Part shown: positions 1 through 11,700 of the stretch, one piece after another
How the letters are laid out: each line of letters begins with the position of its first letter
How positions within the stretch are numbered: position 1 is the stretch's first letter
Made by a program: the position numbers and the translations under genes
The notes under the pieces: generated by a model
What the model saw: only the letters and a program-made list of their open reading frames with translations
Told to the model about the DNA's origin: nothing
The model's database searches: none
Source: Hirsutella rhossiliensis
Lineage: Eukaryota > Ascomycota > Sordariomycetes > Hypocreales > Ophiocordycipitaceae
Assembly (NCBI RefSeq): GCF_020360975.1
Contig: NW_025408672.1
Span: 2,294,001 to 2,358,000 of the forward strand
Length of the DNA stretch: 64,000 nt
Direction: 5' to 3'

Positions 1-3000
1 TAAAAGCAGTGCCTATATAGGTCGAGATACCTCCTTAACTAGGGCGGAATATCGTTTAATATAGTTATTTATATCGGCGTGCTCTCTTTTATCTAAATAG
101 TACTATCCGGGCTAAGGATAAAGTTAGAGCCGCTATAAAATAGCATTTCGAGTTAGGTTAGCTCCTTATATATCGTGCTTTAGATATCTAGTAGTTCGAG
201 CCTACTACTATAACCTTTAACGTAGCGGCCGTATATAAACCTATCTCTTATAACGTTTAAGCTTTTATTTAATATACTAGCGTATACGTAGTAAGAGGCA
301 GGGTTAATCGCCGCCTTCGTTATATCTTATAAAGAAAGCAAGGCAAAGAGCATAATTTTTTCTTTTTAAGGTATATCTATATTTTTCTTCCTTTTTATTA
401 TAGGCCCTTTATTTATCCCCTTGCCTTACTTCTTCCTCTATATTCTATCTTCTTTCTTACGAACTTACTAATCTATAGGCACCTATCTCTCCGCGTTAGC
501 GTGCTACGTCCTCCCTATTTTATCCTATCTCGCCCCTATACCTTTAGCTAGCTATTAGGCTTTAGGACTAAGTCTTAGTCCCTTCTTCTCGATATTATAT
601 ACGTAGGAGCCTCGCCTAGCTACCTTTATCCTCTTATAGCTAATCCCCCCCGCTAAAGGAGTTATAACGTAGAGACAGCACCTATTAAGATTAAGACGCT
701 TATTTAGGGTGCTACCTACTACCTAATAAGCAGTTATAACTAGTTAAGCTACTGCCTATAGGTAATAGCTACCCTTAGTCTCTTTATTTTTATATATAAG
801 AGATAGATCTTTTTTATTAGATAGAAACTAAGAGTCTTTTATTACCCGATTTATAGGGGATCCTCTTCCCGATCGTTACTTAGTTATCTATACTATCTAT
901 ATATCTTATTATATAATAGTACTAGACACGTCTATATAGTAAGTCTTAAAATATAGGATATACTCTCCTTAACGTATAGTAAGCTCCTTACTATATTAGG
1001 TAGTAGCTATCTTAACGATACTTATTATTTCGGTAACTACTCTAGTAACTCTTAATATACTTTAGTAGCTTAGCTAAGTTATTAGTTATAAGTTTAGTAT
1101 TTAATCGACCTATTATTAATATTTTTATCTTAATCTAACTATATAGCTAATATAGGGTAATCCTTAAAGCTAGCCTATACTATTTAAGTAGTATTTTTAT
1201 AGAAATTTCTTATACTTTATTATATTTTATTTAATCCTATACTTTAGATTAAAGTCCGGCGGTAGTTAGTAGAAAGGCAATATAATCCCTCCCCCTGCCT
1301 CTCCTTTAAAATATACTAGCTATCTCGCTCGAAATAGCCTTATAATATTCTAGCGCTATTAGCTATTAAATCTTTTTATTAATTATTAATAGTCGTTAGT
1401 AAGAAGCAGCTAGCTAAATTAATAAAGTCTTCGTTATTAAGCACGAGATCTATAAGGATAATACCTATATATCTTATAAGCTTACTAACTTATTACTAAG
1501 GTTACTAAGTATTAAACTTATTATAGTTCTAGTTAATAACTAAAAAAGGCAAAGGTATATCCTTATATAGATTACTCCTATAAGCTAACGCTACTACCTA
1601 GTTAGGTTCTTAACTTATAAGGCAGTCCTTAGATTAGCTCTATATAAAAACCTCGGCCTTTAGTTTAGGCTATAGTAGAATTTCTATATAGGGACTATAT
1701 AACCTTATTATTATTTACTTTAGACTTATAGGCAGCGGAAAAAGCTAGTTAAAGGTATACTTATTAACTTTAGTTAGTTTCTTAAAAAGAATATTATTAG
1801 TTCTTAGGCCGCCTAGTAGTAAGACCTATCTAATAGCCTTAGTAGAATATATAATAAATTTTATATTATTCCTATTAAATTAAGGTAGTAAACTCCGATA
1901 TAGTTAATAAAGTTACTAATTTTACTATAGGTAAGTAGTTATAAGCTAGAAATAAGTAAGTATATATATATAAGAGTAATAGAGATATACGAAAATGCCT
2001 CTTTTTAGTTACGTTTAATATATAAAATACTAAAGCTCCCTAGCTATAGCGCTTAATAAGATAAAGGAGTAGTTCTCCTATTTACTAGTAGTAATCTTAG
2101 GTTAAGCGTTTAACTTTCGGATCCTAATCGGGGAAAAGCTTTATAATAAATATCTCTTTTACGTTATCCGACCTCTTACTATCTTTCTTCTCTTCTTTAG
2201 CCTTTCGGTATTTATAAGCTAATAGCACGAGCTTAAAGTTTAGTTAGACTTTTGCTCGAATTACTATACTACTGCCCTTTTTCTCTAAGTCGTCGCAAAA
2301 CTTAATACGCTACTATATATTCCTTAGCTTTAAGTCTCCTTTTATATAGGGAACTTACTTAATCGACGAAAGCTAGAAAGTATAGTATAATTTCTACGTA
2401 TTCTAGATACTTATAAGGGTTAGAGGTTAAGATACTTACTATCGAATTTATTTATATATTACGCGAAACCGAGGCTCGTATTCTAGTAGTCTATGCTTAG
2501 GCTTTTTACTAGGACTACGATACTTCTTTTTCGCAAGGGTCGGACTAAGGGCGGGTATACTTAAAGGAGATATTAGTATACCTTCTACTAGGGTAATTAC
2601 GGTGTTAGTATTTACTATACTCGAGTATCGGCGCTTCGATCGTCTTAGGGGTATTTACTTATCGATAACCTAATAGGATAAGGGTAAATAGCAGCTCCTA
2701 TATAATATAGGCTTTAATAAATAATACCTAGTTTAGCAACCACGCGGTAGACGGTCGGTTAGGTCAAGGAGTCTAGGTCTTAAGCGTAGATACGTTAGCT
2801 AGAGAGGATATTAAAGCTAGCGTTAAGAGGGCTATAGCTTCCAGAGTAGATATAATCCTTTAGACTAACTCGCTACGATAACGGCTATCCTTCTTTAATA
2901 TTTTCTAGAGGCAATCGATAAGCTATACGATAGTTAGATTATTCGCATATATCGGACGCGGCTTACGTAGATATAACTAAACCTTAGTAATATCTACGGA

Positions 3001-3060
3001 GTCGTATAGTTCGTAGTCTAATAACTGCGATAATTAAGTAGATAACTGCGTTAAGTAAAG
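1..3060. repeat. RIP-mutated AT-rich repeat, family unidentified
   Basis: CA and TG dinucleotides are almost absent and TA is in excess, the mark of repeat-induced point mutation on both strands. A forward frame from about 1630 to 3080 is interrupted only by TAG and TAA, so it could be a decayed transposon protein. I see no reverse transcriptase, integrase or transposase motif in it. Because RIP also removes TGA, the absence of TGA is weak evidence for coding. The RIP signature stops sharply near 3060. No LTR or inverted-repeat ends were found, and the region runs off the left edge. Confidence 0.6.
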
Positions 3061-4043
3061 GGACATAATCGATGCTTGGTAGTTGAGGAAAAAGAGGGAG
3101 CGAGGTGGACAAGCTTCCCGCGGGGGATTAATGAAGGGTGCAGGCTGGCCGCGCACCGCGGTGCCTGCCGCACGCGGCTTCTACAGAGAACATACCCTCA
3201 CACTGTTGGTTCGGCGAGCCCTGCGTGAAGGACGAGCCACCAATCGCGTGGGACGTGAGCATAATTGCTTCTGCTATTTGTGGTGTGCGCATACATCAAC
3301 CAAGTACAAGCCTGAGCCTTGTACTAATTTTACCCGGAGGGCAGGCAACAAGATTTGGAGGGGTCTTGCATGTTTCATGGGAAGCCAGCTGACCGATGAG
3401 TCACAGGTACGGTACCTTGCATAACGCTGTATGGATACGAGGGCCTGAATCGGGTTGAGCGTCGCGCCCAGCACGACAAGAAATCGAGACTCAATATATA
3501 GAGGAAAACGAGTATTATTAAGTATTCATTCAAGGCGACCCGATCTGCGAGACTGCCAATGACTCCGAGATGCACTAGTACAGTAATGTAGCCAGGCCCC
3601 CCGGAACCTTCTCTTCTGAGGGCTCGTTGTTGCATGCCCGGGGAGAGGGGGAAGAGGGGGTCCCAAATCGTCCTCCTCCACTTATGCTTTGTTGCTGCAT
3701 ACACTGAAGATGATCAATATGCACAAAAAAAATATGAAGACAGTTTACGAGAGGAATACTTCATCCATTATAGAAGCCTCCACTATTTTTGTTCTTTTAC
3801 GATGCTATGCTCATAGAGGACTGCTAGAATGCATTGTTGCCTAAATTGGGCATAGATGCTTTTCTTGACTTCGGCATAATATGTATATCCGTGAGCTCGC
3901 TCTATATACATGTGTACGTACTATTATAAGACCCGGTACCCAAGGGCTCCCTCCCTCGTTACAGTCAAAGGGATACGGATTTACTCCCTCGAAGGCTAGT
4001 TGCTAGTACGGCATCAGGGAACTCGTGGTGTCTTAGCTATAGG
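3061..4043. other. Intergenic sequence without RIP, no gene supported
   Basis: CA and TG occur at normal frequency here, unlike the sequence before 3060. Short open frames exist (for example 3083-3424 and 3634-3816 on the plus strand), but they overlap one another, lack a recognisable domain and show no intron or start context that would support them. This is the left part of a GC-richer island and probably upstream intergenic DNA of the gene at 4318. Confidence 0.5.
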
Positions 4044-4074
4044 AGCTCCCTTTACGTACAGCAAAGGGAGAGCT
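4044..4074. repeat. Short inverted repeat upstream of the hydrophobin-like gene
   Basis: AGCTCCCTTT at 4044-4053 pairs with AAAGGGAGAGCT at 4063-4074 apart from a two-base bulge, around a nine-base loop. It lies about 245 bases before the start codon. It could be a regulatory palindrome or chance; nothing else supports a function. Confidence 0.3.
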
Positions 4075-4137
4075 TGTATCGCGGCATCTTTTGTAAAGCA
4101 GACTTAGCAAAGGCGTAGATTTGCGAGCGAGAATTTC

Positions 4138-4317
4138 TATAAAGAGCTCGCGTTCCTTCCACCAAGGTCGTAATCTTTTTCATCACGCTCCAGCTTGCAA
4201 TCACTTGAGTCACTCATCCAAAGCCCGCACTCATTCATCTCGCTCGTTCAATTTGCACACGATCTCTTCCCCAAATAAAAATCACACTTCAAAAAAACAT
4301 ACCAACCACTCGTCAAG
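4138..4317 (+). promoter_or_regulatory. Core promoter and 5' leader of the hydrophobin-like gene
   Basis: A TATA-like TATAAAG lies at 4138-4144, about 175 bases before the ATG. The following leader is rich in C, T and A and has no ATG before 4318. The start context is TCAAGATG, with A at -3, as is usual in filamentous ascomycetes. The transcription start is not determined. Confidence 0.45.
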
Positions 4318-4872
4318 ATGAAGTTCTTCGCTGCCGCCACCATCCTCCTGGCCTCTGCCGCCGCTGCTCCTATCGAGAGCACCATTGAGAAGCGCGACGA
4401 GTACCCCGGCCCGTACGGCAACGGCTTCAACGGCATCAACCAGGGTGGCAACTACGGCTTCAACGGCTTCCACAAGGGTGGCAACTACCACGGCTTCCAC
4501 CCTTACAACCCCCTGGCCGGAGTCTGCCCCACAGTTGGCCCGCACAACAACCCTCAGTGCTGCCCCGTTGGCGCTTGGGGCAACGGCCACAACGGCTGGG
4601 GCAATGGTAACGGTTGGGCCGGCAACCAAGGCTGCGTTGGCCGTACGTTGCCTCTCTCATATTGGCAAGCTTCACATTTGGCTAACCTTGATTACATGTA
4701 CAGGCCCTGCTACTGGCTACTGTCCTGGAAGTACTGTTCCTCGCTGCTGCTACGTCCCCTACGTAAGTTGAGAGCAAAATGCAAATCAGCGCTCCGCTAC
4801 AGGACCAATGCTAACCTCCTTGCCTCTCTACAGCCCGGTCAGGTCCACTCCTGCTCCCACTCTTTCCACTAA
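4318..4872 (+). CDS. Hydrophobin-like secreted eight-cysteine protein, three exons
   Basis: Exons are 4318-4642, 4704-4762 and 4834-4872. Intron 1 starts GTACGT and intron 2 starts GTAAGT; both have GCTAAC branch sites and end in CAG. The spliced protein is 140 residues. Residues 1-17 form a signal peptide, and Lys25-Arg26 is a Kex2-like processing site. Residues 29-65 are Gly/Asn-rich with a repeated GGNY/GF pattern. Eight cysteines follow at 70, 81, 82, 106, 115, 123, 124 and 135: C-x10-CC-x23-C-x8-C-x7-CC-x10-C. That single-pair-single-single-pair-single order is the hydrophobin signature, made at the cell surface for hydrophobic coats and attachment. The spacings fit neither class I nor class II exactly. 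The unspliced frame reads as 184 residues and hides the pattern, since the seventh and eighth cysteines align only after splicing. Another small cysteine-rich secreted protein remains possible. Confidence 0.75.
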   Translation: MKFFAAATILLASAAAAPIESTIEKRDEYPGPYGNGFNGINQGGNYGFNGFHKGGNYHGFHPYNPLAGVCPTVGPHNNPQCCPVGAWGNGHNGWGNGNGWAGNQGCVGRTLPLSYWQASHLANLDYMYRPCYWLLSWKYCSSLLLRPLRKLRAKCKSALRYRTNANLLASLQPGQVHSCSHSFH

Positions 4873-4976
4873 GCTGGTCGCACTCGTCTCACTGTCTCAC
4901 TTGAGTGGTGTATATTTCTTCTCCTTGGAAAGGTCTACGTATATAAGAGAGTATGGGAGAGGTGGCTGAGAGTTAT

Positions 4977-4982
4977 AATAAA
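4977..4982 (+). terminator. Polyadenylation signal AATAAA
   Basis: A canonical AATAAA lies 105 bases after the stop codon of the hydrophobin-like gene, a plausible distance for fungal 3' end formation. The motif is short and could be chance. Confidence 0.4.
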
Positions 4983-5832
4983 TTCACTGTAGATCTACTA
5001 CGCAGCACATTCAATTCTATACGGAACTTACGCTCACCGTAGAGCTAAGTTGAAGCTTTCATCTCTCCCATGAGGAGCTGTGTCTACGCGCACCTGGCAA
5101 GGGGCAATTGACGGTTATCCTATTTGGGCTTTAGCCAAGACGCGATAGTTTTTAACCCTTGCTTAGCGCAACAATCCCTGTAATCTGACTGTCCGAACCT
5201 GACTGTCCGGAGCCATCCCGTTAGCGTGGGCATATCGAAGGAGGTAACGGCGATCTTACAATCAGGGCGAACAGATCTCGAGACACACTCCAGGATAATT
5301 TTCCGTTCCTAGATACTCCAAGAATAGCGTGGAAGACTGCCAAGATAAAGGATACCTGTCCAACTGAAGTGTGGAGGCGTCGAAAGACACGTATAGGCAC
5401 GCCTAAGATATCAGCCAGGAAGCTAACGTGCGGGCCGGCAAAGAGAAGAATTATATTGATAAGCAGGACTTATCGTGGGGTCGATTTGCGGAGTAATTTC
5501 GGGAAATCGTATGCGATTACATATCTACCATCTGATAAGTGCCCGGCGCCGCGCACGCGAATATCTCCACGGCCAGCAGCCCAATCGAGGCCATTCCGGG
5601 GCCTGGGGGACTAATCCACTCCGGCGGCGCGTTTGGTCGAGGAGCACTCCGTATAGGCTACTGTCCGTCGAGATATTTGCGTTGCAGCGCCGCGAATGGG
5701 TAATGGGGGGGCTAGGCTCGGCTACAGGAACTGCGAGATAGTAATGCACTGATCCTACGGCCCTTTGATCCTCAAAAATATGTCTAGTTACATGGATATA
5801 AATATGTATAAAGACTCTACGAGGCGGCTGGC
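4983..5832. other. Sequence between hydrophobin-like gene and Crypton remnant, no gene supported
   Basis: This is mixed-composition DNA without the RIP signature. A short direct repeat of CTGACTGTCCG occurs twice near 5180-5210. Open frames from about 5369 onward overlap without domains. GC content rises after about 5520, which may mark the 3' flank of the Crypton; Cryptons have no terminal inverted repeats, so its end cannot be placed. Confidence 0.4.
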
Positions 5833-8335
5833 TTACGTCGACGAGGGGCGGTCCGCTTTCCCAGCCGGGTCCTCCGCCCCCGACGGCCCTGACCTCGAGT
5901 TGGACCTGGTCCCGGCCTGGACCTGGGTCATCGGGCACGGGGTCCCTACCTGTACCCGTATCTGGCCCTGGCCCTGGCCCCGATCCTGGCCCCGCCGTCG
6001 GCGCTGTTTGAGCTCGTCGACGAGTCGGTTCAAGCTTCGGCCGGCGCGTAACAGCTCTAGCTCTGCAACGGCCGCCTCCTTGCATTTGCCGGACGCCATA
6101 CGGGCCAACAGCTCGTCCCAGATCACCTTCCGGCGACAGAACTGCACTCTGACCCCGTTCCCCGGGCCAGCGGCTTCCCCACGTCTCTTCCAGCTCCCGT
6201 ACGGCCTTCTGACCTGCAAACCCTTCCTCCCACTCCTTCCAGACGTCCCCCACCGTAAAGACCCTTGCCAGGGCTGTGACGATAGGCATGCCTGGTACCA
6301 GAGGCTCTGGGGCGGGGGCCGGGGCCGGGGCCGGAGCTGTATTGAGATTCAAGGTAGGTACTGTTGACGGGGCCGGGGCCGGGCTGGGGCCAGCGCCTCT
6401 GCTGACCCGGCTCCGAAGTAGCCGGTAAAGGTGATAGGGACCTTGCCTTGGAGGAGGGCATCGAGGCCGCCCTGAATCCCGTCCAGCCGGGCCTCAAGCC
6501 GGATGGCGAGCCGCTGACTATTCTGTAACAGGGCCTCCCGCGTGCTCTCTATGACGCCGCTTAGTTCCGGCAGCGCGCGTCGTACGAGCAGGCTTACCGG
6601 CTCCATAGCCCCTACCGCGGTGGACCGCACGGCGACGGCGAACTCGTCCCACTCGGGCCCGCCAAAGGGGCGTAGGCGAAGAACGCTAGCGACGGGTAGC
6701 GGAGCTGTGGGACGGCCAGGTCCTGCAGAAGTACTATACGCAGGCGCCGCATAAGCGGAAGCCGTCAGCGGCTAGGTCGTCGTCGTCGAGACCGCCTTCT
6801 GCCCAGCATTGCCGGCGCGCGCGCCTCAAAGCGGGTTCCCACTCCTCGATCCACGGCCACAGCTGCTTTTGTAAGACGTACGGGGTTCGTGAGCCGCACG
6901 CGCGAGTAGTCCCCGGGAGGCCGAGAAGCCGGCGACGATACGCATGAACTGCCGCGGTAGGTGCGTAAGATATGCCTGGCAGAGCACGCTCTGGTTCCAG
7001 CGGCCGGCCTGCGAGATCTGGGCGAGCGACGTGCCATGGGTCTCCGCGTCCTGGGCGCCCACCCTGCGCGGGAGGTGCGTCTTCTTCGACGCGATAAGGC
7101 CGGCAGCGCCGAAGATACGCCAGGTCTCTTGTAGCTGTGTCGGGTACGAGCTCCTGCTCGCGGTCCCGCCCGACGAGGACCTTGATCCGATACCAGTCCT
7201 GACGGCGCCGGAAGGACGGGGGTTCGCCGGCGACGTGCCAGCGCCAAAAGAAGAGCTGTGCTAGGCCCTTGCGTACAGAATAAGGGGTCCTTGTGCCGGA
7301 GCGCGCCCATAAACTCCTTCCTCGCCGTCTTATTTAGCTTGCCGTCCCGTAAAGGCTTACCAGGCAACCACAGGGGTCGGGCCTCCGAAGGCGGATAGTC
7401 GAGTAGGGATAGGTCTGCAAGCTCCATCTTGCGCCGGTTCTCCCCGTAAGAGGTAGTGGCCGAAGAGGAGGTCGACTCGCGTACGGAGGTTTTGCGGCGT
7501 ATACGCGGCGCCAGTGAGAAGGAGATCCTGGATCCGAAGCCATTCATCGGGAGGTAGCCGGCCTGGATCCCGTCGCTTCCGCGGTCTTTAAAGGAGGCGC
7601 GGTCGTGCTTCCCCGCTGGCGGCCCCGTTGCTCAAGGAATCCTCGTACGGCGGCGCCCGGGGATTCTCCGTATTCGCGTTGCCGTGAGCCACCTGGAGCC
7701 TCCATAGCTCGATAACGGCCGCGATATAGGCGTCGATAGTGCCCCTCGTAAGCAAAGACCCTTCGGTAAGGTCTACTGCAGCCGTCGCGAGGCCTGTGGG
7801 TGGCACGTAGCCCTCGCGGTCGTCAGCGAGCAGCTCGGCGGCCTCGGCCAGGGGACCTCAAAGCTTCGGCCAGGCTTTCGGCCTCTGCCATGGCCGCGGC
7901 CTCGAGCTGCTCCTGTTCGCGCTGTTGCCGTACCTGTACGGCCTCGCCGTTGCCGTTGCCCCTAATCTTACCCGCGCGCGCGGCTTCTTCTGCGGCGGCA
8001 CAACGCGTCGTAACAGGATATCCTCTTTGAGCCACGCCGCCAGCTTGTCCGGCGTTACGAGCTCGCCGTCGGGCCAGCTATAGAGCGAGCCGTCTGCTGC
8101 AGCCCGAGGCGTATGGCACCAGGCCTATACGCATTTGTCTGTTAGCCGCCTAGGGGCCGTACGTGACAGGGATCGAAGTGGAGGACCGGCCGGGGACGCG
8201 CCTTCCACTCCGCTGCTTCGCCGCGTAACTCCGCGTCGTGTTCGCCGGCTGTTCGTCCTTCTTCGCCTGGATGCCCGCCCTCCGGGCGGCACGGGCGCGC
8301 TCGTCAGCTGCCGTGTACGAGTCGTCCGCGGCCAT
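5833..8335 (-). pseudogene. Crypton-type tyrosine recombinase with C-terminal GCR1_C-like domain, frameshifted
   Basis: Read on the minus strand, the fragments give a Crypton (CryptonF-like) transposase in order. The likely start is the Met at 8335. A core-binding region follows at about 8100-7560, then box A with Arg in LLRGE near 7445. Box B is THLPRR followed by GAQDAE near 7070, then GRWN and the nucleophile Tyr in CQAYLTHLPR near 6970-6930. The C-terminal domain begins FTVGDVWKEW near 6260 and continues with FCRRKVIWDELL and LNRLVDELKQ to about 5950. Such proteins cut and rejoin DNA through a tyrosine intermediate. The frame changes at least six times; one shift falls right after the catalytic Arg. 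The copy is GC-rich and has no RIP stops, unlike everything after 9400. It is either a decayed element or a copy hit by indel errors in the assembly. It is not a Starship-type captain as far as I can see. Confidence 0.75.
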
Positions 8336-8602
8336 CTCGGTCGATCGGGCAACCTTCCTACGGGGCGAATGTCTGGGCTCGGTTGGCCGGAAACCCGATA
8401 AGTCGGGTGGGAACTTATCAAATGCACTTATCAGGCGTCCTGCACACGATTTCACGGGCGGCGTTTTGCGGGCAATAAGTGGTCACGTGGTCTAAGTGAA
8501 TTACGACGCAATTGCGGGCACCACCGATAAGCCGAGCACGATGACGGCGACGGGAGACCAATCGGTTCCACGCGGAGAACGAGTCCTGCTCGCCGTCAGG
8601 GC
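8336..8602. other. Spacer between Crypton and pogo fragment, no gene supported
   Basis: No RIP signature and no domain are visible. It probably holds the 5' flank of the Crypton on the minus strand and the missing N-terminus of the pogo fragment on the plus strand. Confidence 0.35.
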
Positions 8603-8761
8603 CTATCAGTAGGCCAATTCGAAAGTACCCGCAAGGCTGCGGCCGCATACAACGTCCCTCAATCGACAGTATCTGATCGACTACGCGGTGTCATTCGCCG
8701 ACGCGACGCTCAGATAAACAACCTAAAGTTAACGGCGACGGAAGAGACTACCCTTGTTGAC
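8603..8761 (+). pseudogene. Pogo/Fot1 transposase N-terminal helix-turn-helix fragment
   Basis: One frame reads a pogo-type psq helix-turn-helix: GQFESTRKAAAAYNVPQST, then SDRLRG, then RRRDAQ, LKLTATEETTLVD. This matches the N-terminal DNA-binding part of fungal pogo/Fot1 transposases, where the text usually runs on into a CENP-B-type domain. Here it breaks off at about 8757-8761 and the sequence becomes a Copia gag in another frame. No start codon can be assigned. The fragment is not visibly RIP-mutated. Confidence 0.6.
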
Positions 8762-11700
8762 TCACGAGATTTGGGAATATGCTGACCCAGACGGCATAAA
8801 AGAGCTTAAAAAACCCCAATGGCCGGACTGGGAGCAATTCATTATTAACCTTGGAGGGAGACCTTCCCAACGAGAAGATGAAACCGAGGCTGCGTTCCTA
8901 GCGAGGCGAACAGGCTATAACGAACGATACCAGGATGCAAAGGACTCCTTTCGCAACCTCGAGAAAAGGTTCTAGCTATAATTCGATCGCTATAAGGTCT
9001 AGCAGAAAGCCCTAATCGCACTCGAAGAATTGATCAAGAAAACGATCAGTGAAGGGCTTCAGGGGACAACCCTGATGCATAACAGCCTAAGAGAGAAAAT
9101 CAGGGAATTAAAGAAGCAAGCCCTGCCTTTAGGGGCAGAGGAGAAAAAGCCAATTTACGAGAGATATACGACCTCTATTAATAAAAGAGGCACGCGAGAC
9201 TGGAAAGCATGGGCAGAATAGCTCGACTAAATTATCATAGATTCACGAGACCTTAAGGTCGACACACTCAACGATATAAGAATCAGACAGGATTTTCTCA
9301 CAGCGGCAGACGAGTGGGACCTATATTGGTCTACAATAATGAGGGCTCTCGACCTCTATAACGAAAGACACGGCAAAGATTAACTTCCCTTGAGGAACCT
9401 AATCGCTAACTTTAAATAAGAATATACCTATAGGAAGAAGTCGTAACTACCCGTAAAAAGGGGAAGCGCTAATTAAATCTCTAGGAAATCAGACACCTAA
9501 GCTAAATGCGCTGGCTATAAGCAGCACGTTAATAGCTTAATAAGCTAGTAGGAAAATTGCTACTCACTACGGGTAATATATAATAAGAAGCCCCCGTTAG
9601 GCTAGAAATATAGTAATCTAGCTAAATAGAATATCGAAAAACGGCTAAAGGAGCATCTAGACGAGAAAGCAAAATGCATAGCCTAGACCCCTAATTCCCA
9701 CCCTAAAGGAAGAGAACCAGCAGACACTATTATTAGCAATAACGGGCTAGGAAAGACTATTAACACGGTCACTCTATCTAGGGTAAACACGGCTATTAAG
9801 GGAACGCCGTTACTTACCGATAAATTAATATACGACTTAGGGGCCGATATTAACCTCTTTAATAACCTAGGTTAGTTCTAGGAAGGAACCTTTAAGTAGG
9901 GTTCTAACGACGAAGTCTAGGTTAAAGACTAAGCCTTTAGGGTATAAGGAATAGGAATAGCAGTTATCCCTATAATTAACGGTAGAAAGATAATACTGCT
10001 AGATGCTTACTTTATCCTAGAAATGCTAATAAGTGTCTTCTTAGCTAGGCTAGGGATAACGGCAGGGATATTCTAGAACCAGCTCCTAAGATACCTTTAT
10101 TCGGAACCTACGAAGGAGGTTCGTATTAAACTAACCGACTTCGAAGGTTAATTCGTAATAGGAATACTCCCGTAGCGCAAGCGGGTATTCGCAGTTATAT
10201 AAGCGCCTAAGCCGCTAACTAGGGGGGTAGGTGACCTATAGCATCGCCGCCTTAGGCATCCTAGTCTAAGATTACTAGAGAAGCTATTAGAAGCCTACCT
10301 AGGCACCAAGCTTTAAGGCCCTATAATATACAGCTATTAGATATACGTAATAGGGAAAGCTAAGAGGGAAGTCTCGAGAAAAACACTATCCCTAAGGCCT
10401 AAAGGTCCGGGGGTATAAGTTAGCTTTAACCTTTACCTTAGCCCTATAATACTATATAACGGGGAAAAGAACTTTGCCCTATTTACCTATATAGATATAT
10501 CTATAAGGTTCTATTACCTAATAGAAAGAAAAACGGGTATTAAGGATATCTTTAATAACTTTATAGCGTTACTTAAGACCTAGTACGGAATTAAAATAAC
10601 TATATTAGTTACTAATAGGGAAAGGGCTCTTTTAATAATAGAATAAATAGATTATATAACTAATAGAGGGATACGAGTTATATAGTTAGCCCCTTTAACG
10701 CCTACGCAAAACGGTTACGTAGAGAGATTAGGGGCAATAGTAAAGGAAAAAGTAAGGGTTATAAGGCTTAACTTAAAGCTTCTAGAAGAGCTATAGCTAG
10801 AGATATACCGTATAGTAGTATACCTGCTTAATATAACACCCTTCGAATTATATAATTATAGCTAGCAGAGCCTATACGAGCGTTAGTAGACCTAGATAAA
10901 AGAAAATAATCTACTATATTACTATATTAAAGATATTAAACTAGATATTATATATTTAAGGGTCTTTAGCTATATAGCGTTCCTAATAATAATTATAGTA
11001 TTAGAATATATTAAGTTATATAAGACGCAATTACCCCTTAAGTAGAGAGCTTATATCGGCTACCTAGTAGGCTATAGGTCTACTTAATAATACGTTATAT
11101 AGATACCGTTAATTAGATAGAATAAACTAATAGTATTAGCTAATATATAGTTTAACGAGTCTATAAGCTACGATATAAAAAGAGAAGAGTAAGCCTAGCT
11201 AGTCTAAATATATAGCTACGATATCCTTAGAGATATAGCCGTAACCGACGTTATAGATAGCGGGGAACCTAAAACCTTTAGGGTACTAAGTTTATCCGAC
11301 GATAATATAGATAACGGTTAGACGCTAGAAGAAGTAATTACCCTCCTATAGGACCTATTACCCTTATATACTCCGGAAGATTAGGGATTAAAGACGCCCT
11401 TATAGGGATTATATAGATATATATATCTTTCCCCTCTAGAAATAGTAGGCCTAGGGATAGAGATTTTAATATTACCCCTTCTACTTAATACTATATTTAA
11501 TATAAAGTTACTAAGCTCTATACTACCTACGCCCGTAATAGATACTATAGCTAGCAACCCCTCCTATATCTTATTAGGGAGATAGCTTAAAGATACGATA
11601 CCTATATTAATCGACTCGTCTCCTTAAGACGAACGTAATAATATACCTCTTAACCTAGGGGGTAAAGGAACGATTATAGTATAGGTTTAAGAAGATAACC

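Noticed and set aside
3083..3424. 113-codon plus-strand frame in the non-RIP spacer
   Set aside because: It begins at a TTG, overlaps other frames, has no domain, signal peptide or introns, and composition like the surrounding intergenic DNA.
5833..8335. Starship captain (DUF3435-type tyrosine recombinase)
   Set aside because: The THLPRR...GAQDAE...GRWN...CQAYL text with a C-terminal GCR1_C-like domain fits Crypton elements better, and no large cargo with matching ends is seen.
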